Below are positions 44,503 to 53,669 of a stretch of DNA of 64,000 bases, one piece after another. Source of the stretch: Sporosarcina sp. FSL K6-1508. Lineage in GTDB: Bacteria; Bacillota; Bacilli; Bacillales_A; Planococcaceae. Numbering within the stretch: the stretch's first letter is position 1; each line of letters starts with the position of its first letter. The stretch covers positions 2,863,001-2,927,000 of the forward strand of contig NZ_JBBOXF010000001.1 in NCBI RefSeq assembly GCF_038007465.1. Reading direction: 5' to 3'. The position numbers and the translations under genes were made by a program. The notes below the pieces were generated by a model. That model did not search any database. It saw only the letters and a list, made by a program, of their open reading frames with translations, and was not told where the DNA came from.

Positions 44503-45272
44503 GACTTATAAAGTTTTACATATATTTTACTCAAGACCCCATAAGAAGCTTGATAGGAAGGCTTTTTAATGCCTTTATCAACGTCCTCCTGGAATCTAGG
44601 TTCAGATAGAACAAGTTTAAAGCGCTTTTCGTTTTTGGGGGAATACGTGAAAATGAAAAATGTCACTGACAGTACGTAGTGGGTATCATTACACATTTGA
44701 ATGTGTAAGAAGCGACCCGTCCGTGGTCGCCATTTTTTTGTTAACAAGCGTGCTGTTGATGCTGTCGGGATATACGTATGGGCGATTGAGCAATTGAACA
44801 GTTGATATGTTATGTATGTATACATTTCATATTTTAATTTAATTCCTAGTCCGAACCAAGTCGTTTTGCCTTGGTTTGGATTGTTCGTTGAAGGATTTGT
44901 TAATACATCAAATTTAGTAACACTTCGGTAATTAATAAAATTAATCTAATTAAAAAAACCTTCAATTTTTCCACCTCCTTACTCAAAGGGGTTTGTGACG
45001 TTCTAGTGTATGCTTTGCAAAGATTATTATAACTCCAAAGCGAAGGGGTGAAACGCACTGATCTGATGTGAAAGAAGCCCATATTGATAACCTTGAATGG
45101 AAAAAGTGTATTACGGTATATATTTCATATTAATACGCAATACGATCATAAGGCGTAGGAAAGAGCGGTTCGAGGGCAGGCAGTAATTGAAGAAACTAGC
45201 ACCGATACATACGAGTGATAAATAAAGGATATTTACCCTTCTTGGCGAATTTTGTGAAGTGGAGGTGCGGTT
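44503..45272. other. non-coding stretch of about 770 bases
   Basis: No supported gene. It contains a perfect short dyad (TTACACATTTGAATGTGTAA, about 44690-44709), a terminator at 44712-44739, a further hairpin near 44851-44882 (TCCGAACCAAG...CTTGGTTTGGA), and just before the next gene the CGATACATACGAG motif that recurs near 46.33 kb. Confidence 0.5.
44712..44739 (+). terminator. rho-independent terminator
   Basis: GCGACC-CGTCCGT-GGTCGC followed by CATTTTTTT. No clear gene lies directly before it. Confidence 0.75.
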
Positions 45273-46220
45273 ATGTGGAAAAAAGACTATCATGAATTAA
45301 TGTATTCTAAAGATATTCAGAAGATAAATCCAACAGAAGCTTTTATGTTGAAATACTCCAAGATACCGCCATCATTGTTCAAATTCAGAGCAATTAACGA
45401 ATTTTCAATAGATAACTTGAAAAATGATACAGCATGGTTTAGCAAAGCTACTGAATTCAATGATCCATATGACAGTGGACTAACAATTAATAAAGAAATG
45501 GTTCATTATAAAAAAATAAAAGCAGACTTTTTAAAGGCATTTAGCGTGAAATTTAATGTTGAATTTGAAGAAATTGCTAAAATATGTAGTTGCTTGAGTT
45601 TGGATGATAGTATTACTGTATTAATGAAAACTCTTGATGCCAGTGATTCGCAAGCTGAAAGTATACGAAAAGAAGTCGATAGAATTAAAAATGGAACTTC
45701 AGATATTTACGATAAGTTCATTTCTGATATTAGTTTGGAATACCAACAAAGGATTTTTGTATCTTGTTTTAGTGAGAAAGATGATTCGATGTTAATGTGG
45801 AGTCATTATGCAAGGAATCATACAGGTATGTGTATCGAGTATGATTTTGCTGCTCTTGATTTCAAAAATAAATTAGTATGGGACCTCCATCCGGTAAAGT
45901 ATATATATGATTTATTAGACATAAACGAGTATTCAGAAGAGGTTCGAAAAAAAATGTCTATCCTTACTCTTGCTGCAATATCAAAATCATTGGAGTGGGA
46001 GTATGAAAAAGAATGGAGAATAATTTTATTTGAAGATAAACATAATGAATCTTTTAATAGTAAATTAGTGACACCAAAAAGTATCATTTTGGGTTCTAGG
46101 ATAAGTGTAGAAGATAAAGAATTAATAGTAGATATCGCTAAGTCTAAAAATATTCCTCTGAAACAAGTTCAACTAGATAGAACTAAATATGGCTTGTTAG
46201 TAAATGAACTTCTCATATAG
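45273..46220 (+). CDS. DUF2971 family protein
   Basis: A 315-residue soluble protein starting behind GTGGAGGTG. Diagnostic stretches are LFKFRAINEFSIDNLKN with WFSKATEFNDPYD near the N-terminus, then CFSEKDDSMLMWSHYARNH followed by GMCIEYD, and EYEKEWRIILFE near residue 250. These match DUF2971, a family found in mobile and defence-associated regions whose biochemical role is unclear. It is a stand-alone gene between hairpins in the accessory cluster. Confidence 0.8.
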   Translation: MWKKDYHELMYSKDIQKINPTEAFMLKYSKIPPSLFKFRAINEFSIDNLKNDTAWFSKATEFNDPYDSGLTINKEMVHYKKIKADFLKAFSVKFNVEFEEIAKICSCLSLDDSITVLMKTLDASDSQAESIRKEVDRIKNGTSDIYDKFISDISLEYQQRIFVSCFSEKDDSMLMWSHYARNHTGMCIEYDFAALDFKNKLVWDLHPVKYIYDLLDINEYSEEVRKKMSILTLAAISKSLEWEYEKEWRIILFEDKHNESFNSKLVTPKSIILGSRISVEDKELIVDIAKSKNIPLKQVQLDRTKYGLLVNELLI

Positions 46221-46275
46221 ATTTCGGGAATTACTGGAAAAATATGTACTATTTTGTGTAGGCTTTTCAATCGGA

Positions 46276-46292
46276 AAATGCAACTAGCATGA
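46276..46292 (+). repeat. 17-base direct repeat, copy 1
   Basis: AAATGCAACTAGCATGA occurs here and again at 46703-46719, each time a short distance upstream of a small gene. Confidence 0.7.
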
Positions 46293-46412
46293 AGGGATGC
46301 GTGCGAGCGACATACCTCCTCCTAACAGCCCCGATACATACGGTCGATATTAATAATATTTGAGAGGTTAAGCCTTCTTTGGTGTATAGTAATCGATGGG
46401 GAGGGGGAAATA

Positions 46413-46661
46413 ATGTTATTTGAAAAACTCAACAAAGATAGAATTGGGGAAATGGCTCTTAGATTACCACTTGCGTCACTCCAAGCGAATCACAAAAGGG
46501 TTCAATATACTGTGAAGGACTATATATCACCTGGTGAAAACGATTTAGAAGGACAATTTGTTAGAGATTTATTTGTTTTAACGACAGATGAAATAATCGA
46601 GAAATGGTTCGATGGAAAAGATGAAGCGTTAAACTTATTAATGAATTTAATGCAACAATGA
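46413..46661 (+). CDS. 82-residue protein of unknown function
   Basis: ATG behind GGGGAGGGGG. Sequence features: LNKDRIGEMALRLPLASLQA at the N-terminus and an acidic helical C-terminus (TTDEIIEKWFDGKDEALNLL). Soluble and mixed charge. No family recognised. A small hairpin with T run follows. Confidence 0.6.
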   Translation: MLFEKLNKDRIGEMALRLPLASLQANHKRVQYTVKDYISPGENDLEGQFVRDLFVLTTDEIIEKWFDGKDEALNLLMNLMQQ

Positions 46662-46702
46662 CGAACTGCATCCACAGACGGGGGTGCTTTTTCTATGTTC
46701 AG

Positions 46703-46719
46703 AAATGCAACTAGCATGA
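46703..46719 (+). repeat. 17-base direct repeat, copy 2
   Basis: Second perfect copy of AAATGCAACTAGCATGA. It may reflect duplication of gene cassettes. Confidence 0.7.
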
Positions 46720-46732
46720 TAGGGGTGATACA

Positions 46733-46840
46733 TTGATACCGGAAAAAGTGGATGTTGCAGGAATCGAGTATGAAGTCAATGAAGTCGAAAATATGGAAAG
46801 AGATTTCGATCACTTGGGGCAGATAAGGCGTCCCTATTGA
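46733..46840 (+). CDS. 35-residue truncated phage/ICE-type small protein
   Basis: TTG start behind AGGGGTG. MIPEKVDVAGIEYEVNEVEN resembles the N-terminus of small (about 90-100 residue) proteins common in Firmicute phages and conjugative elements, which continue with a predicted metalloprotease-like half. Here it stops after 35 residues, so it is probably truncated. Confidence 0.5.
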   Translation: MIPEKVDVAGIEYEVNEVENMERDFDHLGQIRRPY

Positions 46841-46910
46841 AGCTTTTTGTTTTGATAGAGGATATTGAGCCTTTCATGACGAATATTGTCGATGAAGGGA
46901 GAGTTATTAT

Positions 46911-47657
46911 TTGAAAGTTAAAGGGAATATCGATAAATCGATACCGTACATAATAGTGATATCAATTATATTAATGAATCTTCTGCTTTGCGCAGGAATC
47001 ATAAGTATGTTTTTTGTTGATAAAGATACAATAATAGCTGGGGTGATCGCTTTTTTCGGTGCCATTATTGGAGGTGCGATTACGTTGGTTGGTGTAGTAT
47101 TGTCGATTAATCATAATGAAAAGTTAAGGATTAAGGATGACTTGCCAGATAAAATTAATCACATTGAGAATGCGCTTAATACATTAGGTAAGATAATCGA
47201 AAATGATTTGGTCTTTGAATCAGGTACCAAGAAATTTATTACTTTAACCAATTTATTTAATATAGAATGCTCTAGTGATTTCGATAGATTCACCGGAACG
47301 GTTCCGAAAGAATTAAAAAAAGATTTTATTTATATTGATTCGGAAGCTTATCGAATGTACCTGAAATTTAAAAGTAATGTTCAGTTACTAGGGATGAACC
47401 TGCTTAACAATGCTGAATTGAAATTGCATGATTTTAGAGACGAAACAATAGGTAATGACAATACCGATTTTATGGACAAGACTAATATCGTCATAATGCA
47501 GGAAGACGTGAAATTTATTGAAAAACGTATGGAACTTAATAGATTCTATCTTAAGCAAAATAGAGAATTCGCTTTTGCACTTCACATGATTTACTTCGAT
47601 ATACATACACAATTAACATTAAAACATGATCAACTTATTGAAGAACTTGATTACTAA
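46911..47657 (+). CDS. membrane protein of unknown function
   Basis: TTG start behind GAAGGGAG. The 248-residue protein begins with two membrane helices (about 11-34 and 41-64) and continues as a mostly helical, charged cytoplasmic domain. Two-helix proteins with a large helical tail are frequent in phage-defence and prophage accessory loci. No specific family recognised. Confidence 0.65.
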   Translation: MKVKGNIDKSIPYIIVISIILMNLLLCAGIISMFFVDKDTIIAGVIAFFGAIIGGAITLVGVVLSINHNEKLRIKDDLPDKINHIENALNTLGKIIENDLVFESGTKKFITLTNLFNIECSSDFDRFTGTVPKELKKDFIYIDSEAYRMYLKFKSNVQLLGMNLLNNAELKLHDFRDETIGNDNTDFMDKTNIVIMQEDVKFIEKRMELNRFYLKQNREFAFALHMIYFDIHTQLTLKHDQLIEELDY

Positions 47658-47660
47658 TTT

Positions 47661-47686
47661 AAGCATCTCTTCGGAGGTGCTTTTTC
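47661..47686 (+). terminator. mini-terminator
   Basis: AAGCATCTC-TTCG-GAGGTGCTT followed by TTTCT, a compact UUCG-loop hairpin. Confidence 0.82.
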
Positions 47687-47749
47687 TACGCACAAAAAAG
47701 GATTTACGCCATCTTTGGCGAAATGTGTCAGTGAGGAGGGGTTTTTATT

Positions 47750-47980
47750 ATGGAATTAGTTGAACTAAGTATTTCTGGGGGAAGAGGAAGAGTAAAAACA
47801 AGAGATAACCAAAAGTTTGAGTATGCATTAATGAAAGATCCCGGAAGCATTGGGATGCCTGCAGAAGGATATATAGTGGATGTTGAATCCTCATTTGGTT
47901 GGAATAAACAACTTAACTTTAGAGGTGAGGGGGATACATTTTTGCTGGAAAATAAATACAAACTAATTCTGGTGAAGTGA
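47750..47980 (+). CDS. 76-residue protein of unknown function
   Basis: ATG behind GAGGAGGGG. The sequence is beta-rich (MELVELSISGGRGRVKTRDN, then FGWNKQLNFRGEGDTFLLEN) and could be a small beta-barrel. No family recognised. It is followed by a mini-terminator of the same type as its neighbours. Confidence 0.6.
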   Translation: MELVELSISGGRGRVKTRDNQKFEYALMKDPGSIGMPAEGYIVDVESSFGWNKQLNFRGEGDTFLLENKYKLILVK

Positions 47981-48006
47981 ACCTTAGTTTTGTGAAACCA
48001 AACATC

Positions 48007-48033
48007 GGCATCTCAAGCGGGGTGCCTTTTTTT
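48007..48033 (+). terminator. mini-terminator
   Basis: CGGCATCTCAAGCGGGGTGCC followed by seven T; same GCATC/GGTGC design as the hairpins at 46.67 and 47.67 kb. Confidence 0.75.
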
Positions 48034-48065
48034 ATGCAAAACAAAGGAGGCGGACGATGATGTGA

Positions 48066-48458
48066 TGTGCCTAATTGGGAAGAGATTCAGAAGGAATGGG
48101 AAACGACAAGAGTAACCTTTGGCGCATTAGCGGAATACCATAATGTGAAAATTGGGACATTGAAGAGTAGAAAAAGCCGTGAAGCTTGGTAAGAGGTCCA
48201 TCTAATAAAGATGCAACTAAAGAGAAAAAGGATGTAACCGAATAAAGCGATAAAAGAGCCTTTTGTTGGTCGGATGAACTGACTAAAAAACATCGGATTT
48301 TTGTTATTCATTACATTAAATTAAATGCTAATAAGGCTTATCAGAAGGCCTATGGATGTGCGAATTCGACTGGGATGGTTGAAGGATACAGGCATCTAAG
48401 AAATCCTAAGATATCCAGAGAAATCGACCGTATGAAAGATGAGCAAGCAACTGTTTAG
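48066..48458 (+). pseudogene. phage terminase small subunit, broken by frameshifts
   Basis: Three frames together give a TerS. NWEEIQKEWETTRVTFGALA and TLKSRKSREAW are the DNA-binding helix-turn-helix, followed by a shift to RGPSNKDATKEKKDV, another shift, then LTKKHRIFVIHYIKLNANKA and YGYR-like GYRHLRNPKI before a TAG. At least two frameshifts and internal stops. TerS recognises viral DNA for packaging, so this is a prophage remnant. Confidence 0.8.
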
Positions 48459-48690
48459 GTGGAGTTTTAGCTCGTTGAACAAGCGCTCGGTAGTTGCTAT
48501 GCAACGCTTACGAGTTACAAGTTACAAGTAGATCACTTCATAGATACTTCACGCGTTTCTAAGCTGCAAGTAGAAGTATTGCAAAAATGTACTTTACCAG
48601 GAGGAAGTCGAACGGTTAAACGAATGGATTATAGGCAAGATTTTGATTGTGTGATCAAGAATATAGAAAGTCGATTTTATAGTTGATAAA
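48459..48690 (+). other. possible phage-derived ORF remnant before lepA
   Basis: An open stretch reads GSCYATLTSYKLQVDHFIDT and later SRTVKRMDYRQDFDCVIKNI before stopping at about 48686, without a start codon. It may be the 3' end of the terminase or of another phage gene. Confidence 0.35.
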
Positions 48691-48692
48691 AA

Positions 48693-48742
48693 TGAAATAG
48701 CCCGAAGTAGAAAACATTACTTGATAAAAATGGGCTATTTCA
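48693..48742 (+). terminator. terminator upstream of lepA
   Basis: TGAAATAGCCC pairs perfectly with GGGCTATTTCA across a 27-base loop that repeats TTGATAAAAATG. Confidence 0.7.
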
Positions 48743-48901
48743 ATTCAGGATGATAAATACTTTTGATGCCATGATGCCATTTTTGGTGCCATGAGTTATA
48801 TAAAGCCATATAAAACAGTATAAATTTTATCAAGTCAGGTCATTCTAAATCCCGTTCCATAAAGGTTTTAACACAAATATATAACATGATGAACGGATAT
48901 C

Positions 48902-48910
48902 TGGTATAAT
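48902..48910 (+). promoter_or_regulatory. extended -10 promoter of lepA
   Basis: TGGTATAAT is an exact extended -10 (TGnTATAAT), 30 bases before the lepA start codon. The -35 region is weak. Confidence 0.6.
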
Positions 48911-48940
48911 TCATATAGCTAAAATAGGAGTGAACTGACT

Positions 48941-50764
48941 ATGAATCATGAACAGAGAGCAGCACGTCAAAAGAATATCCGAAACTTTTCCATCATTGCT
49001 CATATCGACCACGGGAAATCAACATTGGCGGATCGTATTCTGGAACAGACCCAAACGTTAACTTCAAGAGAAATGAAGACTCAAACGTTGGATTCGATGG
49101 ATCTTGAAAGAGAACGTGGAATTACAATTAAATTAAATGCAGTACAGTTGACGTATTCAGCTAAAGACGGGCAGGAATATACATTCCACCTGATCGATAC
49201 GCCGGGCCACGTCGACTTTACATACGAAGTGTCACGAAGTCTTGCAGCTTGTGAAGGTGCAATCCTTGTTGTCGATGCGGCACAAGGAATCGAAGCACAA
49301 ACGTTGGCAAACGTTTATCTGGCACTTGATAATGAACTTGAAATATTACCGGTCATCAATAAAATTGATTTGCCCGCAGCAGATCCGGAACGTGTGAGAA
49401 AAGAAATAGAGGATGTTATCGGATTGGATGCATCCGAAGCAGTCCTTGCATCTGCAAAAGCAGGTATCGGAATCGAAGATATTCTGGAACAAATCGTAGA
49501 GAAAGTCCCTGCGCCACAAGGTGATCCGGAAGCTCCGCTCCAAGCGTTGATTTTTGACTCGCATTATGACCCGTATAAAGGTGTAATCGTCAATATCCGA
49601 ATCATGCAAGGTACAGTTAGGCCGGGCGATAAGATTCATATGATGGCGACCGGCAAAGATTTCGAAGTCCTCGAAATCGGTGTCTTTACACCGAAAATAT
49701 CACCTAGAGAAGAATTGACTGTCGGAGATGTCGGCTATTTATCCGCTTCGATTAAGAATGTTGGAGATACACGTGTTGGGGATACGATTACAAGTGTGAA
49801 AAATCCAGCGAGTGAACCGCTAGCTGGTTATCGTCGGATGAATCCAATGGTATTCTGCGGACTGTATCCGATCGATACGTCGAAATACAATGACCTGCGT
49901 GATGCACTTGAGAAATTAGAGTTGAATGACTCAGCACTTGAATATGAAGCAGAAACATCACAGGCACTCGGTTTCGGCTACCGTTGCGGTTTCCTAGGAC
50001 TATTGCATATGGAGATTATCCAGGAACGGATTGAGCGCGAATTCAATATCGACTTAATAACGACTGCACCTAGTGTTATTTACAATGTCATTCTGACAGA
50101 CGGTTCTGAGTTAAAGGTGGACAACCCTGCAATGATGCCGGATGCACAAAAAGTCGATTATGTTGAAGAACCTTATGTAAAAGCATCTATTATGGTACCG
50201 AATGACTATGTCGGATCTGTAATGGAATTGTGTCAACAAAAACGTGGAAACTTCATGACAATGGATTATCTGGATTCAACACGTGTCAATATCATTTATG
50301 AATTGCCGCTTGCAGAAATCGTCTATGACTTCTTTGACCAACTGAAGTCGGGCACGAAAGGGTATGCATCACTTGACTATGAACTAATTGGCTATAAACA
50401 ATCGAAACTCGTCAAAATGGACATCCTCTTAAATGGCGAACAAGTCGATGCGTTCAGTTTCATCGTTCACAAAGACTTCTCGTATGACCGTGGAAAAGCG
50501 ATTGTTGAAAAATTACGAAAACTAATACCGAGACAACAGTTCGAAGTGCCTGTACAGGCAGCTATCGGACAAAAGATTGTTGCTCGTTCGACAATCAAAT
50601 CGATGGGTAAAAACGTCCTAGCAAAATGTTATGGCGGAGATATCTCACGTAAACGTAAACTTCTTGATAAACAAAAAGAAGGTAAAAAACGTATGAAACA
50701 AGTAGGATCAGTTGAAGTACCACAAGAAGCATTTATGGCTGTCTTGAAGATGGACGAGGATTAA
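48941..50764 (+). CDS. lepA: elongation factor 4
   Basis: LepA (EF4) is a ribosome-bound GTPase that aids translation under stress and during initiation. The 607-residue protein has the G1 motif AHIDHGKST, G2 region RGITIK, G3 DTPGH, G4 NKID and the C-terminal LepA-specific domain ending in SRKRKLLDKQKEGKKRMKQVG shortened to its conserved core KRKLLDKQKEGKKRMK. Ribosome site AGGAGTGA. In Bacillus it is followed by hemN; here a broken integrase and IS21 element come next. Confidence 0.97.
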   Translation: MNHEQRAARQKNIRNFSIIAHIDHGKSTLADRILEQTQTLTSREMKTQTLDSMDLERERGITIKLNAVQLTYSAKDGQEYTFHLIDTPGHVDFTYEVSRSLAACEGAILVVDAAQGIEAQTLANVYLALDNELEILPVINKIDLPAADPERVRKEIEDVIGLDASEAVLASAKAGIGIEDILEQIVEKVPAPQGDPEAPLQALIFDSHYDPYKGVIVNIRIMQGTVRPGDKIHMMATGKDFEVLEIGVFTPKISPREELTVGDVGYLSASIKNVGDTRVGDTITSVKNPASEPLAGYRRMNPMVFCGLYPIDTSKYNDLRDALEKLELNDSALEYEAETSQALGFGYRCGFLGLLHMEIIQERIEREFNIDLITTAPSVIYNVILTDGSELKVDNPAMMPDAQKVDYVEEPYVKASIMVPNDYVGSVMELCQQKRGNFMTMDYLDSTRVNIIYELPLAEIVYDFFDQLKSGTKGYASLDYELIGYKQSKLVKMDILLNGEQVDAFSFIVHKDFSYDRGKAIVEKLRKLIPRQQFEVPVQAAIGQKIVARSTIKSMGKNVLAKCYGGDISRKRKLLDKQKEGKKRMKQVGSVEVPQEAFMAVLKMDED

Positions 50765-50856
50765 ATGGCGTAGGTATCACGTTTAAGGTTACGGCGATAT
50801 TGGAAATATAGTGATTTGCTCCCCTGTTGCACCCATAGGAAAAAGTCGGGGGCGAG

Positions 50857-51521
50857 TTAATCTAAATCGCGCATGGCTTGTTCAAATATATCCACCGATT
50901 CATTTTGCTTCTTTTGTGTTAAGTGGGAGTACGAATCGATTGTGATGGCGGATCTACTGTGACCAAGATGTGCCTGGATGTCTTTCACCTTTGCGCCGCT
51001 CTCCATGAGCATTGTTGTATGGGTGTGGCGTAGCGAATGGAAGTTGAATTCAACTCCAAGTTTTTCTTGCATTTTTCGTGTATTATATTTTATAACAGAC
51101 GGCGTGATGATGCTCCCACATTCTTTCGTGCATACATGATCTGATTCAGTATAGTGAGTGCCGTATTTGAGTTTGTTTTTCATAACCCAAATGCGGTGCT
51201 TTTTTAATATATTGATGATAGATACACCTAATTGTATCTGTCGTTTGGACGCTGCTGTTTTTGTCGTTCCGTATACCCATTCACTATCCTGACTTATCAT
51301 TGCTTGTTCTACCCGTAGCGTTCCTCTCTCTAAATCAACATGTTCCCATTGCAGCTTACAAACTTCACTTACCCTTAAACCTGCGTGTAGCCCTATGAAG
51401 AAGGGAATTACAAGGGGATGTCCCTCGATGCAGTATTCGCTAATTTTTTGCAAGCTTTTCATCGGAAGTATCTTTAAATCTCTCACAGTTCTCTGCCTTA
51501 CTACAAATGTCAACCAATCTA
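50857..51521 (-). pseudogene. tyrosine integrase, C-terminal half
   Basis: The catalytic domain of a phage/ICE-type tyrosine recombinase, with all key residues: Arg in GLRVSE, the HSLRH box, LGHS and the nucleophile Tyr in DSYSHL. The gene's N-terminal half lies beyond the IS21 element at 53.7-54.2 kb in the same orientation. The first codons here (MYIDW) come from the IS junction. The fragment alone should not recombine DNA. Confidence 0.88.
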
Positions 51522-51554
51522 TGTACAAAAACGCTCACTTAATGATGTACAAAA

Positions 51555-52313
51555 TCACTCACCTTCTGGAGCTAGATGATCTTTCAAACGATAAGAATTT
51601 CCAACGATGGTAACCACCGTTGCGTGATGTAAAATACGATCTAATATCGCATTTGCTAACTTGGTTTCCTGAAATACCTCGTCCCAGGATTTGAAGTTAA
51701 CATTAGTAGTAAAGATTGTGCTACGTTTTTCATAACGCATATCTATCAGCTGGAAGAATAGTTTTGCATCCTCCGCATCAATCGGTAAATAGCCTATCTC
51801 ATCGATTATGAGTAACTTATACTTTGTGTAGTGTTTCAAGCGGCTTTCTAAACGGTTTTCTAAGCGGGCCCGCTTCAGGTTCTGAATCAAGTCATGACAT
51901 TTAATAAAGTAAGTGCTAGTACGTTTTTTAGCGGCTGCGATGCCAATCGCTGAAGCCAAAAATGTTTTTCCGACTCCACTAGGTCCCAGAAATACGATGT
52001 TTTCGTTCCCTTCAATAAAACGTAGCGTAAGAAAATCTTGAATTTGCTGTGGATTTAGCGAGGGTTGGAATTCAAAATCAAAATCCTTTACCTCTTTTAA
52101 ATTTGGAAATGCACCCACTTTTACCATCGCGTGAACCATGTTTTTTTCACGTAAATCGATTTCATAGTTTGTCAGTTTAATTAATGTATCGATAAATGAC
52201 AGCTGATTGTGGATACCGAAGTCGATGACTTCGTCTAAATACGTTACCATTTGTTTCAGTTTCAAATACTCCAAGTTCTTCAGAAGCTGTTGATAATTTG
52301 TTTGCTGCATCAT
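51555..52313 (-). CDS. istB: IS21 helper ATPase IstB
   Basis: A 252-residue DnaC/IstB-type AAA+ ATPase needed for IS21 transposition. Walker A GPSGVGKT, Walker B LLIIDEIGYLP, and the IstB N-terminal domain (YLKLKQMVTYLDEV). It overlaps the 3' end of istA by four bases, as in other IS21 members. Intact. Confidence 0.95.
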   Translation of the reverse strand: MMQQTNYQQLLKNLEYLKLKQMVTYLDEVIDFGIHNQLSFIDTLIKLTNYEIDLREKNMVHAMVKVGAFPNLKEVKDFDFEFQPSLNPQQIQDFLTLRFIEGNENIVFLGPSGVGKTFLASAIGIAAAKKRTSTYFIKCHDLIQNLKRARLENRLESRLKHYTKYKLLIIDEIGYLPIDAEDAKLFFQLIDMRYEKRSTIFTTNVNFKSWDEVFQETKLANAILDRILHHATVVTIVGNSYRLKDHLAPEGE

Positions 52314-53596
52314 GCGTCATACACCTCTCCAATGGCTTTTAGATTGTTTTTAGCTAAAGCCTCAATGTCTGGATAATGGGGAGCTGATATTTGCAGCGTT
52401 TCTTTATAATCTGAAGGACGAATATTTAATTTCCGATTCGATATAGGGTGGCGCGCAATGCACTCCATGTTATAATAAATCCATAATTGATCATCTAGTA
52501 CTTGTATCCCTACCTTTTGGCCGATGTACTTAGTGGGCACTGAATACTGGTTGGCTTTGTAGGAGATCATACTTGATGTATTCACCTGTACAAGCTGATG
52601 CTTGATACGGTAAGAGTTCCTTATTTTTTCTGCTGGTAGCGGAAGAAGGGAACTCTTTTCTTTTTCTAACGCAAATGCTGGGATTTTCCCTGAACCTTGA
52701 TGAAAGGATTGATTGACTCGATTCATCAACTTTTCAATGAATTGATAGAGTTCGTTCAAGGTCAGCTGACCTTGATAGGCATGAATTTCATCTATAAATT
52801 TCATTTGAGTTTCTACTTTCCCTTTCGTACGGGGACGACCTGCAATACACGGCCTAACCTTGAAATCAAAGTCCTTCGCAAAAGCAGCGAACCGGCTATT
52901 TACTTTCCCTGGATTATCTTCTCTTCGTGGCACATCCATAATCGTTTTTGGATTATCAGTTACGATTTCCTTCGGAACACCTCCTATTTTTTCAAATGCC
53001 TCCGTCAAAAAGGAGAATAAAACATCTTGTGTTTTTCGTAATGTAAGAGTGAATACGCGGAAACGTGAATACCCTAACACAAGCGCTCCTACATTTACCT
53101 CTATTTTTTCTCCATCACTTGTTTCGAATGGAATACTTTCTTTCCAATCGAATTGTGCTTGTTGGCCAGGCGGTGTTTCAAATCTTGTCGTCCCTTTAGG
53201 TGAAGGCACGCGCACCTGCTCTGTGAAATAGGCAGCGAACTCTGGCTTTTTTGAAATATAACGACGAAAAGTAGATTGAGCACATTTTAACCCATGATTG
53301 TCCGTTAGGTATTGCCAAAGTACGCGTCGGTAATAAAAGACTTGCTTCGAGTCCTCAGATAAAAGTGCTGCAATTATTTCGTAGTATTCATCTAAAATCG
53401 CTATTTTCTCTTTTGTTTCTTTTGGTGTAAATCCACTTAGGTATTTATCAACCGTCCGCCGATCTATACCCATTTCCCTTGCCAATTGGCTTTTGTTAAT
53501 TTTCATTTTTAGATTCTCCATTAACTGTTTGAATTTTGTTAAGTCTGAAAGACTATTGATTTCAAAATCCGTTTGAACATCTAGCGTTATGTACAT
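52310..53596 (-). CDS. istA: IS21 transposase IstA
   Basis: A DDE integrase of about 428 residues. It has an N-terminal helix-turn-helix (MKINKSQLAREMGIDRRTVD) and a catalytic core with Asp in FDWKES, Asp in EIVTDNP and Glu in TKGKVE. ATG 53596 lies behind GAGGTGA, so it is preferred over the GTG nine bases upstream. Intact, so the element may still be mobile. Confidence 0.95.
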   Translation of the reverse strand: MYITLDVQTDFEINSLSDLTKFKQLMENLKMKINKSQLAREMGIDRRTVDKYLSGFTPKETKEKIAILDEYYEIIAALLSEDSKQVFYYRRVLWQYLTDNHGLKCAQSTFRRYISKKPEFAAYFTEQVRVPSPKGTTRFETPPGQQAQFDWKESIPFETSDGEKIEVNVGALVLGYSRFRVFTLTLRKTQDVLFSFLTEAFEKIGGVPKEIVTDNPKTIMDVPRREDNPGKVNSRFAAFAKDFDFKVRPCIAGRPRTKGKVETQMKFIDEIHAYQGQLTLNELYQFIEKLMNRVNQSFHQGSGKIPAFALEKEKSSLLPLPAEKIRNSYRIKHQLVQVNTSSMISYKANQYSVPTKYIGQKVGIQVLDDQLWIYYNMECIARHPISNRKLNIRPSDYKETLQISAPHYPDIEALAKNNLKAIGEVYDA

Positions 53597-53669
53597 ACCA
53601 ATCACCTCATGATTAGTATGCTAGAAAATGAGGCAAAAGTGTACATTTTTAAGTTAGCGCATTTGTACA

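Larger units (their letters stand above)
51522..53669 (-). mobile_element. IS21-family insertion sequence
   Basis: Complete element of about 2.15 kb with istA and istB. The ends are inverted repeats starting TGTACAAAAACGCTCACTTA at 51522 and TGTACAAATGCGCTAACTTA (complement at 53669), each with a second inner TGTACA copy about 22 bases in, as is usual for IS21. No clear target duplication is seen. It interrupts the tyrosine integrase gene. Confidence 0.92.

Noticed and set aside
45273..48033. CRISPR-like array
   Set aside because: The 17-base direct repeat occurs only twice, about 430 bases apart with a gene between, so there is no repeat-spacer structure.
51395..51613. Plus-strand frame spanning the IS21 left end
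   Set aside because: It crosses the element boundary and matches nothing; it is opposite the integrase fragment.
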